DNA of 64,000 bases, taken from positions 59,701,655 through 59,765,654 of the forward strand of contig JAKGHH010000005.1 in assembly GCA_022828595.1 (NCBI GenBank), given 5' to 3'. The notes beneath the pieces were generated by a model. It ran no database searches, was not told where the DNA came from, and saw only the letters and a list, made by a program, of their open reading frames with translations. The stretch comes from Nelumbo lutea. Taxonomy: Eukaryota > Streptophyta > Magnoliopsida > Proteales > Nelumbonaceae. Shown one piece after another: positions 1-10,381 of this stretch (position 1 is its first letter; each line of letters starts with the position of its first letter). Both the position numbers and the translations under genes were made by a program.

Positions 1-808
1 CAAAAAAACAAGCACAATTCAAACCACAATACCTGAAACCTCCTAAATTGAACTGCAATAAGAATATCATACCTCGATAGTATTTCCAAAACAAGATTAA
101 AATCTCAGAAGAAAAATGAAAAGTAGATGGTTCCCGATTAAGGAGATATTCTCTGCTTTGAATCTAAAAACTCCATTTTGTGAACAAGAATGTGTTGTTT
201 TCCTCTACAAACAAATTGATGGCAGAAACCATTATATTTCTTTTAGAATTTTATGACTCCCTTGAGCATATGAGCTGCATCATTTAGCTAAAAGGATGAG
301 CAGACAATGTAATTTAGCAAGTAGCTACATCCCATCAATATTGCACTCTGAAGGTGTGAAAGATTACTCTATTTGTAATCCAAGGTTCATGGTTGGGTAA
401 TGCTTTTGGACTATTTGTTTGGACTTGGCTCAAACAGGTTACAGGGACCAGCTGGAACCTCTGCTTCCCTTTGGTACCAAACCAGTCAACAACAAGACCT
501 GGTCGTACTCTATAAATTTCAAACAATTTATTATTTCTGAAGGCAGGAAATCGTTGTAAACAAGATTGGATATGTTAATATTACTTACACCTGCAAAACA
601 GGCCAAGAAGGTAGGTTGCAAACAAATGCAAATGAAAGGCAGATTCACACAAAGAATACTCTTGAACAAAAAATTTCTTTGTTCATGATTTTTCGAGCCA
701 TAGGCTGCTGAAAAGAAGCCAGTTAACACAAAAACTTAACTACTGTAGGGTGACTATGGGACTTCAAAGTAGTTTTTTATTATAAGAATCCTTGGCATCG
801 GCTATGAT
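1..808. other. Non-coding flank downstream of the xylosidase pseudogene
   Basis: I see no gene here. The short open frames in this stretch have no recognisable domain and no homology to each other. The stretch lies just past the 3' end of the minus-strand xylosidase remnant, so it may include its old 3' untranslated region. Confidence 0.5.
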
Positions 809-1874
809 TCAAAATACAACGGTAACAGGGAACTCTCTATCTCCCACGATCAAGAAATGTGATCCTTCCTCTGTCACTAACAAACCATCTTGATAACCTT
901 TACTGCGGTGCTCTCAGGGTTTCAGTATAAATTCAATTTCAGCTCTTTCCTCGGCATTTAGGTGCAAACTCTGGAATCCAACCAACCGTTTCACTGGATT
1001 CCCATGTCGAGGTTTGGCCTGGCGTATAAAGAGCAATACTGAATGCTTACCTGCCATTTCCCCATGATTTTTTACTTCAACAACAGCTGAGAATGTCATT
1101 TTCTGACAGACATCATCACCCATTTCTGCCACAGAAACGAAACGAATGGAATTTGAATCCTCTTCTACTGTTTGAATGGTGGCAGATTTGTTCAAGTAGA
1201 GCTGATTTTGCGTGACAGAGGTGAAAGCATAGGAGTAGTTCGAGTGGCTGAGACCATAGCCAAATTCAAACATTGCTTTGCCTTTGTAGAATCTGCACGT
1301 GCGTCCAGGATACCCAGAAGCTAGATCGGGTCTCATCCTCATGTCTGCCATTGGTACTTTAGTGAATTCTTGGGGGTACAAAGTAATTGGTAATCTTCCC
1401 CCTGCAGACATAAACATTATAATCAGGCCAGTTGATTCAATTCATGGTTATGTTGTGTAAATGGAGAACTGACTTTTCAGTCACTTCAACAGTAACTATA
1501 TGAAGACTAAGACATTTCTGCTCTATCAACAAAGCCCGGCCTGCTTTCAAATAGAATGGGAGAAACAAGAAAAATACTCTTAGTAAAACAGTAAAGTTCA
1601 CCTGGGTTATGGTCGCCGAAAATAATCTGGGTGATTGCAGTTCCCCCAGCTTGACCAGGATAGCCCGCCCACAAGATGCTGCGAATGTTCTAATCATATT
1701 TTGCAAAGGAAATACCAAGCGGAACACCATTGAGAAGCACCAAAACCACTGGCTTCTTTGCAACTCTGGAGACACTCGTTATGAGACTCCATTGCTTCCC
1801 TGGGAGTACCAAGTCCTCCCGATCCTTCGCTTTTCTCTCCTGTGTTTGATCCAAACCCATGCTGTGAATGGCAT
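809..1874 (-). pseudogene. GH3 beta-D-xylosidase pseudogene, C-terminal exons
   Basis: Plant GH3 beta-D-xylosidases (BXL, some also alpha-L-arabinofuranosidases) are secreted enzymes that trim xylan and arabinan in the cell wall. Reading the minus strand, one exon (1874-1602) encodes [39 protein letters not shown] and FGDHNPG. A GT-AG intron (1601-1402) follows. The last exon (1401-809) encodes RLPITLYPQEFTKVPM, the FEFGYGLSHS motif and the fibronectin-III-like tail. The splice phase restores NPGGRLP. Two in-frame stops break it: TAG at 1690-1692 inside the SFAKYD..NIRSI segment, and TGA at 914-916 where the family has a cysteine (P-C-E-H). Recognisable family sequence continues past the TGA (EHRSKGYQDGLLVTEEGSHF) to a terminal TGA at 809-811, so the loss is a point mutation and not a natural shorter end. 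The assignment to BXL is firm; the exact subfamily is not resolved. Confidence 0.9.
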
Positions 1875-2188
1875 CTAATCCAGCTTATAAGCTAGATTGA
1901 GGTCAATCCTAATCCAATCCGAGTTGTTGAACCCCCAGCCTACCCTATTCCAATTTCTCATTTCATTTTGCAAAAATGATCATATGGATCAAGATTTTAT
2001 GGTTTTAATATGATTATATACTTCATGAATGCAAAAAATTGCATACATGCATATGTATTACATAATATTTATATTTATATAAGTTATAATTATGAAGATA
2101 AGCGGTATTTGGGTTGACCTGAAGTAAAGCTGGATTCATTTTTTTTTAATCCTAAACATGGCCTCATTGATTGGAAAGTCTTTGAGGA

Positions 2189-2571
2189 TAAGGGTGTTAA
2201 TGGACTGGACCCCATTCAGTCCAAAATCAATTTGAACGGATTGGATGGACCAACAAGATATATTTGATTGGACCAATCCGGTCCAAAAATTTTATTAGAT
2301 TGGACTGGACTTGGTCCATCCATAATAAATTTATATTAGATTGGATTGGATTAAGCCAATATTTGGTCCATTGGTAATATAGGTGTAAATAGACTGGATT
2401 TGAATTGGAACCAATTTAAATTAAAACAAATTTGAACAGATTGGATGGTCCAAACATTGAATTGAACTGGTCCAAAGTATTCATTGGATTGATTTGAACT
2501 TGGTCAATTTGCAATGGACTCACATTGGACTGGATTGGATTGGACCAAATCCAGTCCAATTGACACCCCTA
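2189..2571. mobile_element. hAT-type MITE (TAGGGGTGTCAAT family), complete
   Basis: A 383 bp non-coding element. The left end reads TAAGGGTGTTAATGGACTGG and the right end is its inverse (CCAATTGACACCCCTA). It is flanked by perfect 8 bp direct repeats TTTGAGGA at 2181-2188 and 2572-2579. An 8 bp target duplication with TAGGG-type ends is the hAT superfamily signature. The interior is made of degenerate copies of the words TTGGA and GGACCAATCC. Further copies of this family lie at 35245-35649 and 48765-49502. Confidence 0.88.
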
Positions 2572-2780
2572 TTTGAGGAAAAACTTTGGTTGTTTTGAAA
2601 AAACAGCCTGGTATTGTTTTGATAGCATGCTGTGATGGGTAAAACAGTATTTACACTCGACATTCTTTTAATTAAAAAAGGAATGAGGACCTGAATTAGC
2701 TAAGATGTCATGTGCAGAGACTCAAAACAGCCAAAGCTCAGTTTTTGACCCTCCTGCATGACAGTTATAGTTTATATAAT

Positions 2781-3319
2781 TAGGGTAAATTGGTAAAACC
2801 TCCCTTGAAGTTTTGGATCATTGTTAAAATCTCCCCTGAAATTTGGTAATTGCAATCACTTCTAAGTTTTCTGATACAATTGTAACTTGTAAGTAGATCC
2901 CTTTTGTTAGAATCCTCTAAAACAAGGCATAAAATGTCCAAAATACCTATGCAGTTACTGTTGATGTTAGTTTTTACAGAAAAAATAAAATAAAAAGAAA
3001 GAGAGAATTTAAAGTTACAGCTTTACCTTTGACGATTAATATGAAGGTCAAATTTGAAAAATAAATAAATTTCAGAAGGGAGAGAAGGATTTGAGGTAGC
3101 AATTTATTTGCAGAGAAAATTTGGAAAATAAACATTTTTGACAAAGTAAATATATGGATATTTTAGACATTTTATGCCCTTTTTTTAGAAAATTCTAACA
3201 AAAGTGATCAACTTGCAACTATGTCAAAAAAATTTAAGGCAGGTGATTGCAACTAATAAACTTTAGGGGAGGTTTCAGAAAGACCAGAAATTTCAAGATG
3301 TTTTCAGCAATTTACCCTA
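2781..3319. repeat. TIR repeat with AGGGTAAATT termini
   Basis: A 539 bp AT-rich segment whose ends are inverted copies of each other: TAGGGTAAATTGGTAAAACC on the left and CAGCAATTTACCCTA on the right. The subterminal text CCTCCCTTGAAGTTTTGGA is also mirrored near the right end. I could not settle a target-site duplication, so the superfamily is open. No coding frame is visible. Confidence 0.6.
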
Positions 3320-3415
3320 GAAATTATTATTAATTCTATGTAACAGCGACAAGCATGGACTGTCGAGCTTGGACTGACAAGTTTTCTCAGATTGATAACT
3401 GCTTTTTGATTAGGG

Positions 3416-3830
3416 CTGTCAACGGGTCGGGTTTGGGCCGAAACCAGTTAGAATCGGAACCAACCCAACATGAAATGTTGAGGACCCGGACTCGGACTTA
3501 ATAGGGTCTGTAATTTTTTACTTGGAATCAAATTGATCAGTTCTTAAGACAATCGGGAATGACCTGATAAATCCAATTATAATAAATAAAAATAAATATT
3601 TATATTTAATATATATTAAATATTATATATCAGTTCGGGACTAGATGAAACCAGTTCCGAACCGATAGTAATCGGAATCCAGATCCGACCTGTTGTTTCC
3701 AGTTCCCGGAATCAGAACTGATTGATTACCCTTTTTTGGGACCTCCATTGGTTGGTCGGGCTACCAACGGATTCCAAAATCCGATTCAATCATCTCGGAC
3801 CAGGTGAGCTGTTATGTTTACATAATTGGG
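3416..3830. repeat. Degenerate MITE-like segment (GGGCTGTCAACGGG)
   Basis: It begins AGGGCTGTCAACGGGTCGGG, a common terminus of plant hAT-like MITEs, and continues with GGAACC and CCGAACCGAT words characteristic of these repeats. No clean right terminus or target duplication is visible, so this is probably a truncated or decayed copy. Confidence 0.35.
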
Positions 3831-4468
3831 GATCAGATTCCCCATCAAATTCGATTAAAATCCAAAGCCCAATAATTTTATAATATATATTGATTTAACA
3901 TATAATAAAATAACTATTTCAAATAACCATTAAACATATTGATGAGGGCAGATTTGGCCCTCTAGTGAAATTGTGACACGTGGCACCTCGTGACAACTAG
4001 GAAAACACCTAGCCAACAAACTTACGAAGTTGGTGACCCACCCGGGCACCAGTCTGGCCGGCCTGGCGCGACCTGCGCGCGGCACACGTGACCTGCGCGA
4101 CGCGTGCACGCGGCCTACGCGACCTGGCCGACCTGGACCAGCCTAGCGCATGATCCGGCCAAGGCACCCACCAACGAACCTGGCCTAGACACTGACCCAC
4201 TGACTGACACAGGCGCTAGCTTGATGACCTAATCTAGACACTGACCCGCCGACTGACACAGTCGACCTGACGACCTGGCCTAGACACTGACCCGCCGACT
4301 GACGCAGGCACCCCTCTGACAACCCGGCCTAGGCGCCGACCTGGCTGCCTGACACAAGCGTCAGCCTGACGACCTCGAGGAGTTCACCACCGTACCCCGG
4401 TTCTGACAAGATGCGACGAGTCTTACCGTTTGGAGGCTTTTCACCCACCTAACCCGCGAGGACTCCGG

Positions 4469-4477
4469 TATATAAAG
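4469..4477 (+). promoter_or_regulatory. LTR TATA box
   Basis: TATATAAAG lies between a GC-rich U3-like region and an R-like region. The matching box in the right LTR is at 7137-7145, and a diverged solo LTR of the same group has it at 47568-47576. Conservation between copies supports a promoter role. Confidence 0.65.
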
Positions 4478-4639
4478 ACCTCACCCCCCAAAGGGGAGGA
4501 GGAGGAAAAAGAAAGGGAAGTAACCCTGCTCTCTAGCTCTCTCATATTATCCTCAAAGCTCTCTACAATAAGAGTGCTAACTTAAGCATCGGAGAGCCCC
4601 CACCGAGAAAATACCCCCGGGACCTCTGATTCAGTTCTC

Positions 4640-4985
4640 GCAGGTCCTTCAGCTCCCGTCGCCTACGAAGAGGAGGAAAAGATGCAATTCTCGGAAGTCC
4701 CTCAGCTCCCGCCACCTAAAAGGAGGAGGAAGAGATGGAGTTCTCGGAGGTCCCTCAGCTCCCGTCACCTACAAGGAGGAGGAAAAGATGGAGTTCTCGG
4801 AGGTCCCTCAGCTCCCGCCACCTGCAAGGAGGAGAAAAAGATGGAGTTCTCGGAGGTCCCTTAGCTCCCACCACCTACAAAGAGGAGGAAAATATGGAGT
4901 TCTCGTAGGTCTCTCAACTCCCGCCACTTACAAAGAGGAGGAAAAGATGAAGTTCTCGCAAGTCCCTCATCTCCCGCAGCCTACA
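4640..4985 (+). repeat. 53 bp tandem array in left LTR
   Basis: About six copies of a roughly 53 bp unit containing GGAGTTCTCGGAGGTCCC, AGCTCCCGCCACCTACAA and GGAGGAGGAAAAGATG. Copy starts are 53 bp apart (for example TTCTCGG at 4741, 4794, 4847). The same array occurs in the right LTR at about 7315-7660. It opens reading frames by chance, but they repeat the unit and are not genes. Confidence 0.85.
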
Positions 4986-5086
4986 AAGGAAAGAAGACTA
5001 CCTCATGCTGAGGGCAGTCGGATTGCGCCGCACCAGGGAGCTCCAACATTCTCTAAGGCATCGGCCGCCAAGAAGGGAGTTCGCCA

Positions 5087-5580
5087 GGCAGTTCGCCACC
5101 AAGGAGTTTGCCACCATGCAGTTCGCTCCCAGGCAGTTCACCACCAGGGAGTTCGCCACCAGGCAGCTTGCCCCCAGGCAGTTCGCCACCAAGGCAGTTC
5201 GCCCCCAGGCAGTTCGCCACCAGGGAGTTCGCCACCATGCAGTTCGCCACCAGGCAGTTCGCCACCAGGCAGTTCGCCCCCAGGCAGTTCGCCACCAGGG
5301 AGTTCGCCCCCAGGCAGTTCATCCCCAGGCAATTCGCCACCAAGGCAGTTCGCCACCAAGGCAGTTCTCCCCCAGGCAGTTCGCCACAAGGGAGTTCGCC
5401 ACCAAGTAGTTCACCCCCAGGCAGTTCACCACCAAGGCAGTTCGCCCCCAAGCAGTTCGCCCCCAGGCAGTTCGCCACCAAGGAGTTCGCCACCAGGCAG
5501 TTCGCCCCCAGGCAGTTCGCCACCAGGCAGTTTGTCACCAAGCAATTCTCCCCCAGGGAGTTCGCCACCAAGTAGCTCGT
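5087..5580 (+). repeat. 15 bp minisatellite in left LTR
   Basis: Roughly 30 copies of a 15 bp unit close to GGCAGTTCGCCACCA, varying A/C at two sites. Because 15 is a multiple of three, the array stays open in several frames on both strands and yields artificial SSPPG and GGELP repeats. The partner array in the right LTR is at about 7745-8175. Confidence 0.88.
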
Positions 5581-5678
5581 CACTAAGGCACGCCACCACC
5601 GGGTCGAATAACGAGGTACTTTGCCAAAAAATTTTACATCACAAAACATTGGTACGTGGCCGAAAACGGTTACATCAA

Positions 5679-5698
5679 TTGGCGCCGTATGTGGGAAC
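5679..5698 (+). promoter_or_regulatory. Primer binding site of non-autonomous element
   Basis: TTGGCGCCGTATGTGGGAAC begins 1 bp after the left LTR. It closely matches the TTGGCGTCGTCTGTGGGAA site of the gypsy copy at 44957-44978, so both families appear to prime from the same tRNA. I do not assign the tRNA firmly. Confidence 0.75.
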
Positions 5699-6107
5699 AC
5701 GCTACAAAAAGCTAAGTTCTCATCCTACCAAAGCTAAGTTCTCATCTTGCTAAAACTAAGTCCTTACTTTTTAGAAATTGAAGCTATCGCTTTATAGTTT
5801 ACATTTTTTATGAACTCAGAGACTATGCAGGGAGCTAACGGACTAAGTAGCTCTACCAACCTTACTTTCAATTCAGATAATGCCACATCAGTCCTCTCCA
5901 TAAGGTCCCCCCTACAAAGATGAGCTCTTCGTGTTTTCTGCGGGAGTTGGCGGCCAACTGACTACATAGGCGCCCTTACTGGTCGAGCCTTCCAAGGCTC
6001 CCGTGTGAGCTGGCAACCTAAAGTTAGTGGTGTTGCCCCCGAATGTCGAGCCCCTAGTAGCTTCTTGTTGGAGTAGGTGACCGGCATTACGAAGCTAATG
6101 CAGGCCA

Positions 6108-6481
6108 AGCCTACGGGCCACCTCACTACTTAAGACCCGGTTGCCTCTCCGGCACGGGCAAAAGTCAAAAAAGAGTAGACTACGAGTCGCTCCCAAAAGC
6201 CTACGAGCCACATTACTGCTTAAGACCCGGTCGCCTCTCCGGCACGGGCAAAAGTCAAAAAAGAGTAGACTACAAATCGCTCCCAAAAGCCTACGGGCCA
6301 CATTACTGCTTAAGACCCGGTCGCCTCTCCGGCACGGGCAAAAGTCAAAAAAGAGTAGACTATGAGTCGCTCCCAAAAGCCTATGGGCCACATTACTGCT
6401 CATGACCCGATCGCCTCTCCGGCACGGGCAAAGTCAAAAAAGAATAGACCACGAGTCGCTCCCAAAGCCTACGGGCCACAC
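6108..6481. repeat. 90 bp tandem repeat in internal region
   Basis: About four copies of a 90 bp unit including CCTCTCCGGCACGGGCAAAA, GTCAAAAAAGAGTAGACTA and CCTACGGGCCACATTACTGC. The word CCTCTCCGG recurs exactly every 90 bp (6144, 6234, 6324, 6414). It fills much of the 902 bp internal region. The open frames on both strands here are repeats of the unit. Confidence 0.88.
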
Positions 6482-6563
6482 TAGTAATTGGATCAGCACT
6501 TACTAGCTCATCGACTTACGGGCCAAAAGAAATCTACTCCCTTCGCTGAGTTACTATCAGCTC

Positions 6564-6576
6564 GGGAGTGAGGGGC
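6564..6576 (+). other. Polypurine tract
   Basis: GGGAGTGAGGGGC lies immediately before the right LTR start at 6580, where plus-strand synthesis of an LTR retrotransposon is primed. Confidence 0.6.
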
Positions 6577-6579
6577 TAT

Positions 6580-8268
6580 TGATGAGGGCAAATTTGGCCC
6601 CTTAGTGAAATTGTGACACGTGGCACCTCGTGACAACTAGGAAAACACCTAGCCAACAAACTTACGAAGTTGGTGACCCACCCGGGCACCAATCTGGCCT
6701 GCCTGGCGCGACCTGCACGGGGCCTGACGCGCACTTGTGCGACCTGCGCACAGCCTGACGCGCGCCTACGTGACCTGCGCGGCGCGCGCGGACGAACTGC
6801 GCACGACACACATGAACTGCGCGAATTAAGCGCGGCCTACGCGACCTGGACCAGCCTAGCGCATGATCCGGCCAAGGCGCCCACCGACGAACCTGGCCTA
6901 GACACTGACCCGCCGACTGACACAGGCGCCAGCTTGACGACCTGATCTAGACACTGACCCGCCGACTGACACAGGCGCCCCCTCTGACAACCCAGCCTAG
7001 GCACCGACCTGGCCGCCTGACACAAGCGCCAGCCTAACGACCTCGAGGAGTTCACCACCGTACCCCGGTTCTAACAGGATGCGACGAGTCTTACCGTTTG
7101 GAGGCTTTTCACCCACCTAACCCGCGAGGACTCTGGTATATAAAGACCTCACCCCCCAAAGGGGAGGAGGAGGAAAAAGAAAGGGAAGTAACCCTGCTCT
7201 CTAGCTCTCTCATATTATCTTCAAAGCTCTCTACAATAAGAGTGCTAACTTAAGCATCGGAGAGCCCCCACTGGGAAAATACCCCCGGGACCTCTGATTC
7301 AGTTCTTGCATGTCTTTCAGCTCCCGCCGCCTACGAAGAGGAGGAAAAGATGTAGTTCTCGGAAGACCCTCAGCTCCAGCCACCTACAAGGGGGAGGAAG
7401 AGATGGAGTTCTCGGAGGTCCCTCAGCTCCCGCCACCTACAAGGAGGAGGAAAAGATGGAGTTCTCGGAGGTCCCTCAGCTCCCGCCACCTGCAAGGAGG
7501 AGGAAAAGATGGAGTTCTCGGAGGTCCCTTAGCTCCCGCCACCTACAAAGAGGAGGAAAAGATGGAGTTCTCGCAGGTCTCTCACCTCCCGCCACCTACA
7601 AAGAGGAGGAAAAGATGAAGTTCTCGCATGTCCCTCATCTCCCGCAGCCTACAAAGGAAAGAAGACCACCTCATGCTGAGGGCAGTCGGATTGTGCCACA
7701 CTAGGGAGCTCCAACATTCTCTAAGGCATCGATCGCCTAGTAGGTAGTTCGCCAGGCAGTTCGCCACCAGGGAGTTCGCCACCAGGTGGTTCGCCACCAG
7801 GGAGCTCGCCACCAGGCAGTTCGCCACTAGGGAGCTCGCCACCAGGCAGTTCGCCCCTAGGCAATTCGCCACCAAGGCAGTTCGCCCCCAGGCAGTTCAC
7901 CACCAGGCAGTTCGCCACCAGGCAGTTCGCCACCAGGCAGTTCGCCCCCAGGCAGTTCGCCACCAGGCAGTTCGTCCCCAGGCAGTTCACCACCAAGGCA
8001 GTTCTCCCCCAGGCAGTTCGCCACCAGGGAGTTCGCCCCCAGGCAGTTCACCACCAGGGAGTTTGCCACCAGGCAATTCGCCCCCAGGCAGTTCGCCACC
8101 AAGGCAGTTCGCCACCAAGCAGTTCGTCACCAAACAGTTCTCTCCCAGGGAGTTCGCCACCAAGTAGTTCGTCACTAAGGCACGCCACCACCGGGTCGAA
8201 TAATGAGGTACTTTGCCAAAAAAATTTACATCACAAAACATTGGTACGTGGCCAAAAACGGTTACATC
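6580..8268 (+). repeat. Right LTR of the non-autonomous element
   Basis: A 1689 bp repeat of the left LTR, with TATA box at 7137-7145, the 53 bp array at about 7315-7660 and the 15 bp minisatellite at about 7745-8175. Its last base is changed (ACATCC instead of ACATCA). It is followed directly by the CATAT target duplication. Confidence 0.9.
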
Positions 8269-8293
8269 CCATATAATAAAATAACTATTTCAT

Positions 8294-8419
8294 AATGAAC
8301 ATTGGACCAAATCCCTCTGCCACTAGGGGTTTGGGGGGTGGGTGGGTGTCAAGGAAAAGGGGATCGGCTACCCCTGACGGCCCCTGTTGTGTAGCCCCAT
8401 CAAGCGAAAAAATAAAATA
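8294..8419 (+). mobile_element. SINE-like short insertion with A-rich tail
   Basis: A 126 bp GC-richer segment ends in an A-rich tail (CGAAAAAATAAAATAA). It is flanked by exact 15 bp direct repeats AAATAACTATTTCAT at 8279-8293 and 8420-8434, which looks like target-primed retroposition. I could not identify convincing A and B boxes, so SINE is an inference. A related word (TAATAAAATAACTATTTC) also occurs at 3903-3920, so local tandem duplication is an alternative source of the flanking repeats. Confidence 0.45.
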
Positions 8420-8683
8420 AAATAACTATTTCATATTTATAATAATTTATTTTTGTCATTTTAAATAGAATTGAATTAAATCCGAATCCAATCGCAGATC
8501 GGATTCGGATACTACTGAATCGGATAGTGACTCATACGCATCCATCAAATTGGATCCACCAATTGACTGACAGACCTAATAAAAAGGACGCAAAATAGGT
8601 CAGACTGCGTGGGAGACCGAGAATCTGTCTGTGGTTCACAGTCACACCATGAAGGGATCCTAAATTTGCACTGTACCACGTAC

Positions 8684-9073
8684 CTGCTCTGAGGACATCT
8701 TCGATTGCATCTACCGGCGTTTTAGCGTAATGGTGGTTGGTGTAGATAATGGAAACAACGTCACAGTCGGATGTGATGTACCTGGTTATCAAACCGAATC
8801 AGTACTGTAACAACCGGCCGAAAACCATCAGATCAGATTGCTTTCTCTCTATAACTAAAATCACAGAGATGAGATAAACAAATGAATTAATTTTTTATAT
8901 TTACCTTTAAACCCCCACTGTTTTCTTGCTGTTTTGGATAAAAGATTGTAATCTGCGCAGCTTGGGATTCCATTAACCCGATTATAAGCGCACACGATCC
9001 CACTTGCCCGGCCTTCTTTAATACAGCTCTGGAATGGGGACTGGTATGTATCTTCTAAATCCTGAAGAGAAAC
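8684..9073 (-). pseudogene. GH3 beta-D-xylosidase pseudogene, catalytic-domain exons
   Basis: Two minus-strand exons of the gene whose 3' part is at 809-1874. Exon 9073-8905 encodes [37 protein letters not shown] and [10 protein letters not shown]. Exon 8781-8684 encodes YITSDCDVV, with the nucleophile-site motif SDCD still present, and then NHHYAKTPVDAIEDVLRAG before a GTACGT donor. As read, the junction between these exons is one base out of phase, which may be another lesion. The next family exon (roughly MDVNCG to the LAVIGPNA segment) is not found between 8684 and 1874, and the N-terminal exons are not found upstream. The gene is therefore disrupted by more than the LTR element. Confidence 0.85.
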
Positions 9074-9119
9074 CTGTACTCCATTTCCCAGAATCCCAGA
9101 ATAAAGAAATAAATTCATA

Positions 9120-10308
9120 TTTTAGGCAAAATCTTGAAGAGGGGCGAGAGAAGAGAAAAGAAAAGGAATCACTTACACTATTAATTCACCTATCTATTAC
9201 TGAAAAACACAGACAGAAAAGTAAGACATGTTTTGTTGCAGTTTCAGAATGCTGCTAAACAAAACCAAAACCCCAAAAGACATCTCCACCAACCAATTAA
9301 TGTTTAAGGAAATTTGAGCAGTGGGGTTCATTGTTAAAAGTTTTATGGGGGAAAACACTTTTGTCAAAGCAAATATCAAATAAGTTTAAAACCGATTATT
9401 GGCAGTTTTGGTTTCCATCAGAGAAAATGCAGTTTCGGTCATTCACTTTGTCCGATAAAGGGGCTAACCTTGTCTTTATGATTACCCATTCGAGTAAATT
9501 CTCAAACTATCTCAACATACCTAGGTTTTGACCCCCAAAGGATCTTACTGATTGGTATATCAAAGACAGTCAAATCCGACACTCAGTGAAATACCATAAT
9601 CGAGTTTAGGGGTTGTGTAACTTTTCAATTTTGCCCACTAGTCTCCAAGGTCCAGGGCATGATTGGAAAATGGTATGGGTTTAGTGTTTCAAATAAACAC
9701 ACATTACATGTGCATCGAGTTTAACCATGGTAGTTGAGACAAGCTGCCCCAACCTACTTGGTAGCACATTAGTGTTAGCCTTGGCAGGATAAACTTCCTC
9801 AAGTCTATCCAATAACTGAGAACATTCTAAACAAATACGAGTCTCATACGTGTTTAGTTTAAGGGTAATTACACAGAAACACGCCAAATATAACATGAAT
9901 CAATTATGTATTTTTATTCATTTACAATAAATGCATGTATACATCAATCTGATTGGAGCTAAGGGCATACACTATCTAACATATGCTTCCAGTGTATATA
10001 AGCAATTGGGCATGGCGTGATAGGAATCATATCCCTAGATTGATAGACAGTGTGGACATTTCTGATGATCAAGAAGCCAATTAAATAATGAGTACTCATG
10101 AATCATATGAGAAGGAAAAGAAAAACTATTGTTAGCACTTAGCACTCGAAGAGGTGGTACGTACACAATTGACAAGGAGATTCACCATTGCTGCAACTAA
10201 ATTCTATAATTCTATTATTTTTCTGGCACTGTTTTAAGTACTAATATTATGAAACCAAAGTTGCAAAAAGAGTTCGAAAGAAATTAATAATTTTGTTGAG
10301 CATGAGTA
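9120..10308. other. Non-coding stretch upstream of the xylosidase exons
   Basis: I looked here for the missing N-terminal xylosidase exons and found none. The short open frames have no recognisable domain. The right edge runs into an (ATT)n microsatellite. Confidence 0.5.

Positions 10309-10380
<72 letters not shown>
10309..10380 (+). repeat. (ATT)n microsatellite, left part
   Basis: About 24 uninterrupted ATT triplets. The array is split by the gypsy element; a short remainder of the same array continues at 20357-20374 after the 3' LTR. Confidence 0.95.

Positions 10381-10381
<1 letters not shown>

Larger units (their letters stand above)
3940..5677 (+). repeat. Left LTR of the non-autonomous element
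   Basis: A 1738 bp terminal repeat matching 6580-8268 along its length. It contains a promoter-like TATA box, a block of imperfect GACCTGGCCTAGACACTGACC repeats upstream, a 53 bp tandem array and then a 15 bp minisatellite. The right LTR is 49 bp shorter; differing array copy number is the likely main cause. Confidence 0.9.
3940..8268. mobile_element. Complete non-autonomous LTR retrotransposon (LARD-like, Tat-related)
   Basis: A 4.3 kb element flanked by a perfect 5 bp target duplication CATAT (3935-3939 and 8269-8273). Two LTRs of 1738 and 1689 bp start TGATGAGGGC and end TACATCA (TACATCC in the right copy). They enclose only 902 bp of internal sequence with a primer binding site after the left LTR and a purine tract before the right one. 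No gag or pol motif is present inside, so it must have used proteins from an autonomous relative. The LTR start, the PBS and the R-region text resemble the gypsy element at 10381, which suggests the same Tat-like clade. It sits inside the former xylosidase gene. Confidence 0.9.

Noticed and set aside
1437..1878. Open frames on both strands over the xylosidase exon
   Set aside because: The real exon is in a third frame (minus) that contains one stop; these are shadows.
5087..5580. Possible CRISPR-like array
   Set aside because: Head-to-tail minisatellite without unique spacers, in a plant genome.
4682..5753. Long open frames with SSPPG / GGELP repeats on both strands in the LTR
   Set aside because: They follow the 15 bp minisatellite in several frames and have no non-repeat domain; the same happens in the right LTR at 7306-8241.
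6095..6403. Open frames on both strands over the 90 bp array
   Set aside because: The unit length is a multiple of three, so frames remain open by arithmetic; no domain.
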